A stretch of DNA of 64,000 bases from Saprospiraceae bacterium (GTDB lineage Bacteria; Bacteroidota; Bacteroidia; Chitinophagales; Saprospiraceae). The notes under the pieces were generated by a model. That model searched no databases and was not told where the DNA came from. It worked only from the letters and a program-made list of their open reading frames with translations. The position numbers and the translations under genes are program-made. This document shows, piece after piece, positions 16,014 to 23,730 of the stretch (the stretch's first letter is position 1; each line of letters begins with the position of its first letter). The DNA is taken from assembly GCA_022841745.1 (NCBI GenBank), contig JALHQW010000012.1, positions 1 through 64,000 of the forward strand, in the 5' to 3' direction.

Positions 16014-17421
16014 CTTTCAATTTTTTAGAGATGGTAAAATAGAAAGTGCTGCCCTGCCCTGGCACTGATTCGACCCAGATGCTTCCGCCATGCAGCTCCA
16101 CGATTTTTTTGCAAAAAGCAAGACCTATGCCCTGCCCTTGGTACTCCCCATCGCCGTGCAAGCGGGAGAACATATTGAATATCTTCGACTGGTGGTTGAC
16201 GGCAATACCGATGCCATTGTCCGCCACGCTGAATTGCCATCTGTCCTCCATCTCTTGTGCCAGCACCGTTACATTGGGACGTACGTTTGCCGCCGTGTAC
16301 TTAATAGCATTGTTGATGAGGTTTTGGAAAAGCACCGCCGTCTCTGTCTTCATGCACACCACTTTGGGCATTTCGCCGATGTGCAGTTCCACTTTTTTGG
16401 CCTTGATGGCCGCCGCCAAATTGCCCTTCACACCGTCCAGCAACTGATTCAAGTCTATTGGCTCAGCGCCCCTTGACTTGCCAAGCCGGGAGTAGTTGAG
16501 CAGCCCGGTGATGAGCGCCTTCATGCGGCCTGTTGCGCCGTTGATGAAATCAAAATACTGGTGTGCCTTATCATCAAGCTTATCGCAATAGTCCTCCTTG
16601 AACACCTCGATGAAATTGTCCACCGTGCGAAGCGGCTCTTGTAGGTCATGTGAGGCAATGTAGGCGAAGTGGTTGAGTTCCTCGTTTTTGGCTGTCAGGC
16701 GATCAATCAGTTGGCGGTTGCGGGCCTCCAGCTTTTTGCGAAGCTCTATTTCCCGGCTCTTTTCGGCGATGGATTGTTGCAATTCGTAATTGGCGGAGTT
16801 GAGGCTGTCAATGAGCGGCCCTACCCTTCTGTACAGTTTGTATATGCTATAGATCGCCAAAAAAATGGCAAGTATCAGGAGCAGCAGCGACAACTCCAGG
16901 AAGAACTTGTTGTCCGTTCGGCGCTCCAGCAGCAGGCGGTCTTCCTCTTCGATGAGTTCTTCCTTGATGGTCTTAAGGCTGTCCATCAATTGTTCTCCTA
17001 ATTCGTTGTTTATGAGTTGCAAGGCTGTGGCTGAGTCGCCCAAGTGTTGGGCCCGGTAGGTGCGGTCCATCAAGTCGAATTTGGCATTGCTGGTTTCGAC
17101 GAACTTAGCGAGGTTAGCCAGTTGTACGGGGTTGTCGGTGGTCAGCTGTTTTAAATCCTCCAAGCGTACTTTCACCGCTATTTTCATGGTCGAAAACGGT
17201 TGCATATAGCTTGTGTCGTTCGTGAGCAGGTATCCCCGCAGGTTGCTCTCACCAAGCTGGACCATGTCAAAAACTTCAATAGCCTTCAGCTTTACGTCAT
17301 TGGAATTGCTCATCCACTCCTCGGCGGTGTTCTGCACCATGAGCGATACAATGGCAAGTATCACTACGGCAAGCACCGAAGTGGTGGACACGATGGAATC
17401 CCTAATTCTTTGCTTTGTCAT
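15979..17421 (-). CDS. CHASE3-type sensor histidine kinase
   Basis: 480 residues. Membrane helices at about 12-30 and 175-196 bracket a helical periplasmic CHASE3-like sensor (GESNLRGYLLTNDTSYM is diagnostic). A coiled coil follows (about 205-248), then HisKA with phospho-acceptor His258 (FAYIASHDLQEPLRTV) and HATPase_c with NLINNAIKYTA, VADNGIGIA and GQGIGLAFCKKIVELHGG. It autophosphorylates and donates to the overlapping receiver protein. The ATG at 17421 is preferred over the in-frame TTG at 17439. Sequence cannot reveal its stimulus. Confidence 0.9.
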   Translation of the reverse strand: MTKQRIRDSIVSTTSVLAVVILAIVSLMVQNTAEEWMSNSNDVKLKAIEVFDMVQLGESNLRGYLLTNDTSYMQPFSTMKIAVKVRLEDLKQLTTDNPVQLANLAKFVETSNAKFDLMDRTYRAQHLGDSATALQLINNELGEQLMDSLKTIKEELIEEEDRLLLERRTDNKFFLELSLLLLILAIFLAIYSIYKLYRRVGPLIDSLNSANYELQQSIAEKSREIELRKKLEARNRQLIDRLTAKNEELNHFAYIASHDLQEPLRTVDNFIEVFKEDYCDKLDDKAHQYFDFINGATGRMKALITGLLNYSRLGKSRGAEPIDLNQLLDGVKGNLAAAIKAKKVELHIGEMPKVVCMKTETAVLFQNLINNAIKYTAANVRPNVTVLAQEMEDRWQFSVADNGIGIAVNHQSKIFNMFSRLHGDGEYQGQGIGLAFCKKIVELHGGSIWVESVPGQGSTFYFTISKKLKDEAEIEQNTAD

Positions 17422-17495
17422 TTGAAATTTCTTGCTCAATGAACACCCAAAAGGACCTCAATAATCTGCAAGGTTAATAATCACCAAGCAATAAA

Positions 17496-17522
17496 GCTAA
17501 CGTGAGTCTCAAAGCTATGTTC
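17496..17522 (-). promoter_or_regulatory. Variant ECF-like promoter before the kinase/regulator pair
   Basis: Read on the minus strand: GAACAT (17522-17517), 15 bases, GTTAGC (17501-17496). The -35 box and spacing are perfect and the -10 keeps only GTT. It lies 75 bp before the kinase ATG. Confidence 0.5.
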
Positions 17523-17606
17523 AACATGCGTGACTACCAGTTTCTAACGATGCCAATGATATAACGAGCAAATTCATATTTTTTTCACTAAAACTGAAAC
17601 TGACAT

Positions 17607-17633
17607 GAACATATCTCTTACTCGCCCTTTTTA
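17607..17633 (+). promoter_or_regulatory. ECF-like stress promoter before a coiled-coil lipoprotein
   Basis: GAACAT 17607-17612, 15 bases, TTTTTA 17628-17633, 54 bp before ATG 17688. It diverges from the minus-strand box at 17522. Confidence 0.8.
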
Positions 17634-17687
17634 ACCCTACAAAATCTATCAATCTTCATTAAAAAAGAATTTAAAAATCAACTAATC

Positions 17688-18095
17688 ATGAAAAAGCTCA
17701 AAATCATCCTATTCGCAGCATCTTTGCTCGGAATCTTCACCCTTGCCTCTTGCGGCGACGACGCTCACAGCGAGCGTGCTGAGCAAAAAATAGAGGATGC
17801 CGCTGACGCTGTTGGCGATGCTATGGTAGACGAAAAGAACGACTTGAAGCGGGAAATGGAAGAGGCAACTGCCAACATTGACCGCCGCATGGAGAAACTG
17901 AACAACGACATGAAAAACGCTACTGCCGAGGCCAAGGCCGAAATGCAGGAAGAACTCAACCAACTCGAAGCCAAGCGCAAGCAACTGGCCCAAGACCTCG
18001 AAAATTTTGGCGACAAGACCGAGGCCGAGTGGGACCAGTTCAAGGCCAACGTCCGTGAGACGATGAAAGACATTGGCAAGGACAACAAAATGTAA
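17688..18095 (+). CDS. Coiled-coil periplasmic lipoprotein
   Basis: 135 residues. Signal and lipobox LASC (Cys23), then an almost wholly helical, highly charged chain (residues 30-130) with AEQKIEDAADAVGDAMVDEKNDL and repeated heptads around KLNNDMKNATAEAKAEMQEELNQLEAKR. It resembles small stress lipoproteins that form trimeric or dimeric coils in the periplasm. There is no enzymatic motif. It is monocistronic, with its own GAACAT promoter and terminator. Confidence 0.7.
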   Translation: MKKLKIILFAASLLGIFTLASCGDDAHSERAEQKIEDAADAVGDAMVDEKNDLKREMEEATANIDRRMEKLNNDMKNATAEAKAEMQEELNQLEAKRKQLAQDLENFGDKTEAEWDQFKANVRETMKDIGKDNKM

Positions 18096-18122
18096 TTGAA
18101 TCCACTGTAATTACCATTTTCC

Positions 18123-18157
18123 AAAGGTGGTCGGTAGCTGTACCGCCCACCTTTTTT
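18123..18157 (+). terminator. Terminator after the coiled-coil lipoprotein gene
   Basis: AAAGGTGG-CGGTA pairs with TACCG-CCACCTTT, ending in a T-run. Confidence 0.8.
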
Positions 18158-18197
18158 ATTTGCTTTGCATCTGAAAACAAGTAACTGTATTTGAGTT

Positions 18198-18932
18198 ATG
18201 AAAAAGGGAATCTTGATGCTCTGGCTGCTGGCAGCCTTTGCATGGGTGGTGTCCGCACAATCGCCCTACCAGTTTAAGAAAGGCCGTGAAATCGGGATGC
18301 ACGGCCTGGGCCTGGGCTTATTAGGCACGGGCTTTTTGCTGGAGCGCAACCTTGAACCGCTCACCGCCATGCAGATTGGCGAACTCCGGGCCGAAGGGTT
18401 GAGCGATTTTGAACGCTGGGTCACCACCCGCCGATCCGTACGTTCGCACAAGGCAAGCAATGTCCTGCTCGTGTCCAGCCAGTTGTTCCCCGTTGCACTC
18501 ACCTTCGCAGACCCCACCATGCGCAAGGACGCTGGCATTATAAGCAATATGTACTTCCAAACGGGCATGATAAACTTTGGGCTCACCGCCGTCGTGAAAT
18601 CTATCGTGAAGCGGCCCCGCCCCTACGTTTATCAATCCACTCTTTCCTTAGAGGAAAAGATGACAGGCGATGCGCGACAATCATTCTGGTCGGGGCATAC
18701 TTCCCAGACTGCCAGCATGTGCTTTCTCAGCGCCCAGATGTACGCCGACTACCACCCGGATAGCAAGTGGAAACCGGTGGTATGGGGCGTTGCGGCAGCC
18801 GTTCCGCTCACCACAGGCATCCTCCGCATGACAGCGGGCAAGCATTTCCCCACCGACGTGCTAACAGGATACCTGACCGGTGCGGCCATTGGGATTTTGG
18901 TGCCGAGGGTTCATCGTAGGCTGAATAAATAA
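18198..18932 (+). CDS. PAP2-superfamily phosphatase
   Basis: 244 residues with an N-terminal signal or anchor and several hydrophobic helices. The three acid-phosphatase motifs are present: KRPRPYVY, then FWSGHTSQTA (catalytic His of SGH), and RMTAGKHFPTDVL (His and Asp). It likely dephosphorylates undecaprenyl pyrophosphate or phosphatidate-type lipids at the membrane. It follows a terminator, so it is probably transcribed separately; no promoter is recognised. MITE copy 3 begins 12 bp after the stop. Confidence 0.85.
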   Translation: MKKGILMLWLLAAFAWVVSAQSPYQFKKGREIGMHGLGLGLLGTGFLLERNLEPLTAMQIGELRAEGLSDFERWVTTRRSVRSHKASNVLLVSSQLFPVALTFADPTMRKDAGIISNMYFQTGMINFGLTAVVKSIVKRPRPYVYQSTLSLEEKMTGDARQSFWSGHTSQTASMCFLSAQMYADYHPDSKWKPVVWGVAAAVPLTTGILRMTAGKHFPTDVLTGYLTGAAIGILVPRVHRRLNK

Positions 18933-18944
18933 GGTATTCTAAAA

Positions 18945-19107
18945 CAATGCTTCGTGAAGTTTTAAGGTTCTATGGTTTTCGGGATTTGGTGCAAAACCTA
19001 ACTGTTAATCATTTTTGACAAGGTTGGAAAAGCAACCTATCTTTTCAAAAACGGCTACTGTGCCGCAACCTTAGAACCCGAAAACCCGAAAACTTCACGA
19101 ACCATTG
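18945..19107 (+). mobile_element. MITE-like element, copy 3
   Basis: 163 bp, nearly identical to copy 2 (13648-13810) and in the same orientation, with ends CAATGCTTCGTGAAGTTTT and AAAACTTCACGAACCATTG. No clear target duplication remains. It sits immediately downstream of the PAP2 gene. Confidence 0.8.
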
Positions 19108-19413
19108 TCAGCTATCTTCCATCGAAATAACCTAAATTAATTTCAATAAGGTACTTAGATAACCCAAATTGTGGATAATTCCAGTTATACTTCGCACCAA
19201 TAGGGTTTCCCGAAAATCGGGACAGGTCGTGCAAACCAGATTTCCGAAATCTTAAGGATTTCGGAAATCTTCGCCTGGCAAATACACAAAACCTAATGGC
19301 GTCAAGTATAAATCTCTACACCTGTCTGTAGTAGGCCACAAACCATAAGCCGTATTTACCTACATTTGCGCCGTTGGTTTTTTGTTTTAAAGACCGGCAG
19401 AAAACAATGATTT
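19108..19413 (+). promoter_or_regulatory. Region upstream of upp with hairpin and -7 box
   Basis: A 14-bp perfect inverted repeat AGATTTCCGAAATC / GATTTCGGAAATCT lies at about 19240-19272. A Bacteroidota -7 box TACATTTG is at 19361-19368, 46 bp before the upp start; a matching -33 TTG is not obvious. Nothing else coding is seen in the interval. Confidence 0.45.
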
Positions 19414-20064
19414 ATGGTCGTTAACCTAAGCGAAAAAAACAGCCTGGCCAACCGCTTCGTGGCGGAACTACGGGACGTTCACATCCAGAAAGACCGAATG
19501 CGCTTCCGGCGCAACCTGGAACGGTTGGGGGAGGTATTGGCCTACGAAATCAGCCGGAAGCTCAACTACCACGAACAGGAAGTAGAGACACCGCTTGGCC
19601 TCGCCAAAGCCAACCTTCCCAATGACCGCATCGTGCTGGCCACCATTCTGCGGGCTGGCATACCGCTGCACCAGGGCCTGCTCAATTATTTCGACGATGC
19701 GGAAAACGCCTTCATCTCCGCCTACCGCCGCCACCACAAGGACGGCAGTTTCGAAATTGCGCTGGAGTACATCTCTTGCCCCGACCTGAACGACGCCGTC
19801 CTCATCCTTTGCGACCCCATGCTGGCCACGGGTGCCTCCATAGAAGTGGCTGCACAGGCGCTCAAGCGGTCTGGCACACCCACGCAGGTACACGTCGTGA
19901 CGGCGATCGCCTCCCGCCAAGGCATTGATTATGTGCGACGCACCTTACCAAAAGCGCATATCTGGGCAGGAGCCATTGACGAGGAACTGACGGCGAAGTC
20001 GTACATCGTGCCCGGCCTTGGCGATGCAGGGGACTTGGCTTATGGGCCGAAGTTGCAAGCGTGA
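19414..20064 (+). CDS. upp: Uracil phosphoribosyltransferase
   Basis: 216 residues. The PRPP-binding loop is VLILCDPMLATGASIEVA (about 128-145), and the uracil-binding end AGAIDEELTAKSYIVPGLGDAGD is intact. The enzyme makes UMP from uracil and PRPP in pyrimidine salvage. Length and order match the family. The start ATG 19414 is followed by VVNLSEKNSLANRFVAELRD, typical of the Bacteroidota version. It stands alone. Confidence 0.95.
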   Translation: MVVNLSEKNSLANRFVAELRDVHIQKDRMRFRRNLERLGEVLAYEISRKLNYHEQEVETPLGLAKANLPNDRIVLATILRAGIPLHQGLLNYFDDAENAFISAYRRHHKDGSFEIALEYISCPDLNDAVLILCDPMLATGASIEVAAQALKRSGTPTQVHVVTAIASRQGIDYVRRTLPKAHIWAGAIDEELTAKSYIVPGLGDAGDLAYGPKLQA

Positions 20065-20284
20065 AACGATTGCGGATTGCGGATTTGGGATTGCGGATTG
20101 GGGGTTCCCTGCGTGTATGGCAAATACGGGAAGGAAAAAATTATCGTTTTTGTAACAAATTTGCCCATCAAGAGTCCCAACAGAAAGCAACCTAAACCGT
20201 TTAGTTTTCACCAAAAAGAAAAAAACTGGTCGGGAGCCGTCCACCGTTAGCCGTTGGCCGTCCACCGTTCTAAATCTAAGCTCT

Positions 20285-20926
20285 ATGAAAAAATTCCTGT
20301 TGTTCAGCTTCTTGGCCTTGTTCTTCACGATGGCATTCCAGCATGATGCATATGCCCAAAAGAAAGGCAAGAAGAAAAAATCATCGAAAACAGACGAGTA
20401 TTTCGACGACAGCGGCTTCGCCAACAAGCTTTGGTATGGCGGCAACTTCAACCTCGGCTTCGGCGGCACCAACGGCAGCAGCCAGTTCACCTTCGGGCTA
20501 TCGCCGATGGTGGGCTACAAATTTTTCAACGATATGTTCTCGGTAGGCCCAAGGGTCGGTTTTGAATACAACCATTTCCGGTTCCAGGAATTTACCAACG
20601 GTCCGGTTTACAAAGCGTCGCCTGTTTCGCTTTCCTATGGCGCCTTTGCGAGGATCAAGCCTTTCCAGAACTTCTTTGCCCATTTCGAATACGAGCACCA
20701 GAGCACAGAGTCCATTGACCCCGACCAAGATGGTAGAATAAGTATCGGACCTGACGACAAAATCATAACAGGACGCATCCCCTACAACAATACTTATATC
20801 GGAGCGGGTTACAACAGCGGCAGTATTTGGGCTTATGAGTTGATGGTACTGTACAACCTCAACCACCCTGCATCCAGCTTTTCGTCGCCCTTCTCGCTGC
20901 GCTTCGGCCTCACGTACAAGTTCTGA
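20285..20926 (+). CDS. Small outer-membrane beta-barrel protein
   Basis: 213 residues. Signal peptide MKKFLLFSFLALFFTMAFQHDAYA; a very basic stretch QKKGKKKKSSK follows, then beta strands such as LWYGGNFNLGFGG, FTFGLSPMVGYKFF, FSVGPRVGFEYNHFRF and the C-terminal FSLRFGLTYKF, ending in Phe as barrel proteins do. The ligand is unknown. A terminator lies 17 bp downstream. Confidence 0.7.
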   Translation: MKKFLLFSFLALFFTMAFQHDAYAQKKGKKKKSSKTDEYFDDSGFANKLWYGGNFNLGFGGTNGSSQFTFGLSPMVGYKFFNDMFSVGPRVGFEYNHFRFQEFTNGPVYKASPVSLSYGAFARIKPFQNFFAHFEYEHQSTESIDPDQDGRISIGPDDKIITGRIPYNNTYIGAGYNSGSIWAYELMVLYNLNHPASSFSSPFSLRFGLTYKF

Positions 20927-20942
20927 TTTTCCCCTTTCGGAA

Positions 20943-20985
20943 AACAAAAAAGCCGCCACCCAAACCAGGGAGCGGCTTTTTTGTT
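20943..20985 (+). terminator. Terminator after the barrel gene
   Basis: AACAAAAAAGCCGC pairs with GCGGCTTTTTTGTT. Confidence 0.85.
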
Positions 20986-21040
20986 CTACCTGCTTATTTT
21001 TGCGCCGCAAAAAAACAACAACGCAGTTCCCTCAACTTTT

Positions 21041-21124
21041 TACTTTGTACATTCTACTTTGTACTTTGTACTTTGTACTTTGTACTTTGTCCTTTGTACT
21101 TTGTACTTTGTACTTTGTACTTTT
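21041..21124 (+). repeat. Heptamer tandem repeat (TACTTTG)n
   Basis: About twelve TACTTTG units with a few variants (TCCTTTG, an ATTC interruption). The array ends 13 bp before the start codon of the reductase gene. Confidence 0.9.
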
Positions 21125-21137
21125 TACTTAAAAATAA

Positions 21138-22235
21138 ATGAGCAAATCTTTCCATAACCTGACCGTCAAGCAAGTAACCCGTGAAACCGCCGATACCGTC
21201 ACCCTGACCTTCGACGTACCAGCCGAGCTTGCGGAGCAATACCGTTTCACACAAGGCCAACACCTCACCCTGCGCTTCACGCTCGGCGGCAAGGAAGAGC
21301 GCCGCAGCTATTCCATGTGCAGCAGCCCATTGGAGAGCGGCCTCAGCGTGACCGTGAAAAAAGTAAAGGGCGGCAAGGTGTCCACCCATGTACACGATAA
21401 GGTGAAGGCTGGCGACGTGGTGGACGTGATGACGCCCGATGGCCGTTTTTTCACCGAACTCAACGACGAGAACAAGAAGAACTATTACCTCGTGGGCGCA
21501 GGCAGTGGCATCACCCCGCTCATGTCCATCCTGAAAACAGTGTTGGAGGCCGAGCCAATGAGCTTCGTGTCTTTGCTCTACGGCAGCCGCAACGAGGAGG
21601 AAATCATTTTCAAAAACCAGTTGGATGCCCTGACAAAACGCTACGAGGGCCAACTGCACGTGGAGCATGTGATCAGCCAGCCCAAGCTGGAAAAAGCCAA
21701 GGGCCTCGGCGGCCTGTTTTCAAAAGGAAAGCCCACGTGGACGGGCAAAACCGGGCGCATTGACGGGGCCATGCTCCGCAAATTCATGGAAGAGCACCCG
21801 CCCCGCCACAAGGCATCGGAGTTCTTCCTGTGCGGCCCTGGCGGCATGATTGACTCGGTGGAAAAGGCCCTGCTCGACCGTGGCATTGACAAAAAGAACA
21901 TCCACCACGAATACTTCTCGGCCTCGCCAAGCGCCGCACCCGCCACTGGCGGAGATGTGGTGAACGGTGCCAAACTCATTGCCCACCTTGACGGGAAGGT
22001 CATCGAAACAACCGTGACCAAGGGCAAGCACCTGCTCTTCGCCATCATAGACGCTGGTGGCGATGCGCCCTATTCCTGCACCAGCGGCGCCTGCGCCACC
22101 TGCATGGCGAAGGTGGTAAAAGGCACGGTGAAAATGGACGCCTGCTACGCCCTCGACGAGAGCGAAATCAAGCAGGGCTTCGTGCTCACCTGCCAGGCAC
22201 ACCCGACTTCGGAGGAGGTGGAAATCAAGTTTTAG
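21138..22235 (+). CDS. PaaE-like FAD/NAD(P)/2Fe-2S oxidoreductase
   Basis: 365 residues. An FAD-binding barrel (RSYSMCSSP), a nucleotide-binding domain (GAGSGITPLMSIL and FFLCGPGGMID), and a C-terminal plant-type ferredoxin with CTSGACATC ... VLTCQAHP as cluster ligands. This order (reductase then ferredoxin) is that of PaaE/HmpX-type electron-transfer proteins. In many Bacteroidota the gene occurs without the phenylacetate oxygenase; no paa genes are nearby, so the partner is unknown. The heptamer repeat occupies the 5' leader. Confidence 0.85.
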   Translation: MSKSFHNLTVKQVTRETADTVTLTFDVPAELAEQYRFTQGQHLTLRFTLGGKEERRSYSMCSSPLESGLSVTVKKVKGGKVSTHVHDKVKAGDVVDVMTPDGRFFTELNDENKKNYYLVGAGSGITPLMSILKTVLEAEPMSFVSLLYGSRNEEEIIFKNQLDALTKRYEGQLHVEHVISQPKLEKAKGLGGLFSKGKPTWTGKTGRIDGAMLRKFMEEHPPRHKASEFFLCGPGGMIDSVEKALLDRGIDKKNIHHEYFSASPSAAPATGGDVVNGAKLIAHLDGKVIETTVTKGKHLLFAIIDAGGDAPYSCTSGACATCMAKVVKGTVKMDACYALDESEIKQGFVLTCQAHPTSEEVEIKF

Positions 22236-22326
22236 GGCATACCGAATGCCACCATCGAGTCTCATGGATTGACGCACTAGGTAGGTTGATCGATATTGCA
22301 ATGAGCATAACAAGGGAAAGCCCCTA

Positions 22327-22367
22327 ATTGCCCAGCGAGCTATTTTGCTCGCTGGGCAATTTTTGTT
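22327..22367 (+). terminator. Terminator after the reductase gene
   Basis: ATTGCCCAGCGAGC pairs with GCTCGCTGGGCAAT and is followed by TTTTT. Confidence 0.9.
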
Positions 22368-22412
22368 TGCTTTGTGCCTCGCAGCAAAAATTGAAAACAA
22401 GAATTCCTTACC

Positions 22413-23435
22413 ATGTCAAACCTAAAATACATCCCCGATGAAGGCCTGAAGGCAGCGGTCGAGATGGCCATCAGAATGGAACTGCCGCTCTTCCTGACGG
22501 GCGAGCCGGGCACTGGAAAGACGGAATTGGCCTATTGGGTGGCCGAGGCTTTTCAGGGCAAGGAAGACATTGGCGGCGAGGTGCTCCGCTTCAACGTGAA
22601 GACCACCTCCACCGCCAAGGACCTGCTCTACCGCTACGATGCCATCCGCCACTTCCGGGACAACCAGCGGTTGAAGGACAGCCAAGGCAGCGATGACCTC
22701 AACGTGCTGGACTATATCCACTTCGAAGCGCTGGGGCAGGCCATTGTTGCAGCACGCAACCAAAAACGCCGGGTGGTACTGGTGGACGAGATAGACAAGG
22801 CGCCAAGGGACTTCCCCAACGACCTGCTCTTCGAGTTCGAAAAGCTCGGCTTCCGCATCGAGGAGGCCACCAAGCAAGAACTCAATGAATACGCTAAATG
22901 GAAGGACATGCCCTCGCTCTCAGGGCTTGAAGTGGCGGGCAAGCCCGACATGGACGCCCAGGACTTCATCTTCTACGCCGACAAAGCCGAGCGGGAGAAG
23001 CCCCGTGCCGAGCGGTCGGTGAAAAAGCCCGTACTCATCATGACGAGCAATTCGGAGAAGAACCTGCCCGATGCCTTCCTACGGCGCTGCGCTTTTTTCC
23101 ATATCCCGTTCCCAACGGACAAGGACAAGGAGGGTGGCAAGCAAAAATTAATCGAGATTTTGAAGATAAAAGGGCTGTACGATGCCTCCAAAAACAAGGC
23201 CATCGTGGACAGTGCCGTGGACTTCTTCCTCGACATCCGTTCCTCCGGCCTGCGCCGCAACCCCGCCACAGCAGAACTGATTGCCTGGGTGGAGTACCTG
23301 CGGGAACTGGGCATCAACCCCAAGGACGAACTCTCCAAAGCCGATTTTGAGCGGTTGGAACCTTCCCTTTCATTGCTCGGCAAAAACAAGGAGGATTTGC
23401 TGCGCATCAAGGAGCGGATTAAGGTTAGGTTGTAG
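22413..23435 (+). CDS. MoxR-type AAA+ ATPase of a conflict-like system
   Basis: 340 residues. Walker A GEPGTGKT (30-37), Walker B VVLVDEIDKAP (Asp125/Glu126), sensor 1 MTSNSEKN and the arginine-finger segment DAFLRRCAFFHIPFP place it in the MoxR group. The C-terminal lid helix (about 255-335) is present. MoxR ATPases remodel vWA-domain partners; a vWA-like protein is encoded two genes on, which supports a functional set. A repeat-filled gap of about 295 bp separates it from the CHAT gene. In MoxR-vWA conflict modules described for other bacteria this ATPase is the nucleotide-driven switch. Confidence 0.85.
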   Translation: MSNLKYIPDEGLKAAVEMAIRMELPLFLTGEPGTGKTELAYWVAEAFQGKEDIGGEVLRFNVKTTSTAKDLLYRYDAIRHFRDNQRLKDSQGSDDLNVLDYIHFEALGQAIVAARNQKRRVVLVDEIDKAPRDFPNDLLFEFEKLGFRIEEATKQELNEYAKWKDMPSLSGLEVAGKPDMDAQDFIFYADKAEREKPRAERSVKKPVLIMTSNSEKNLPDAFLRRCAFFHIPFPTDKDKEGGKQKLIEILKIKGLYDASKNKAIVDSAVDFFLDIRSSGLRRNPATAELIAWVEYLRELGINPKDELSKADFERLEPSLSLLGKNKEDLLRIKERIKVRL

Positions 23436-23730
23436 TCCGGCAGTCGGCAGTCCGGCAGTCCGGCAGTCCGGCAGTCGGCAGTCCGGCAGTCCTCAGTCCT
23501 CAGTCCGCAGTCAGTCTTTCAGTTCGACAGTGGGCAGGGGGCAGTCAATTGGCAGATCTTGTCCCGATTTTTCGGGATGTTCAGTCAGTGGCTGCTTTGG
23601 GGTTAAGTTGGTCGCCAGTCCAAAGTGGGCAGTATCCAGTGTCCAGTATCCAGTATCGAGTATCGAGTATCGAGCATCCAGTATCCAGTGTCCAGTGTCC
23701 AGTATCCAGTATCCAGCATCAAATTCTTTC
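23436..23730 (+). repeat. Two short tandem arrays between ATPase and CHAT genes
   Basis: The first array (23436-23516) is built on CAGTCCGG-type units of 7-8 bp. The second (23631-23720) has thirteen 7-bp units, mainly AGTATCC, AGTGTCC and AGTATCG. One frame stays open through both, which artificially lengthens the next ORF. The codons there (Ser, Gln, Val, Pro repeats) do not look like protein. Confidence 0.85.

Noticed and set aside
23281-23730. N-terminal extension of the CHAT gene by 150 codons
   Set aside because: The extension overlaps the ATPase gene and two tandem arrays, and its residues mirror the repeats. The GTG at 23731 begins the conserved CHAT strand.
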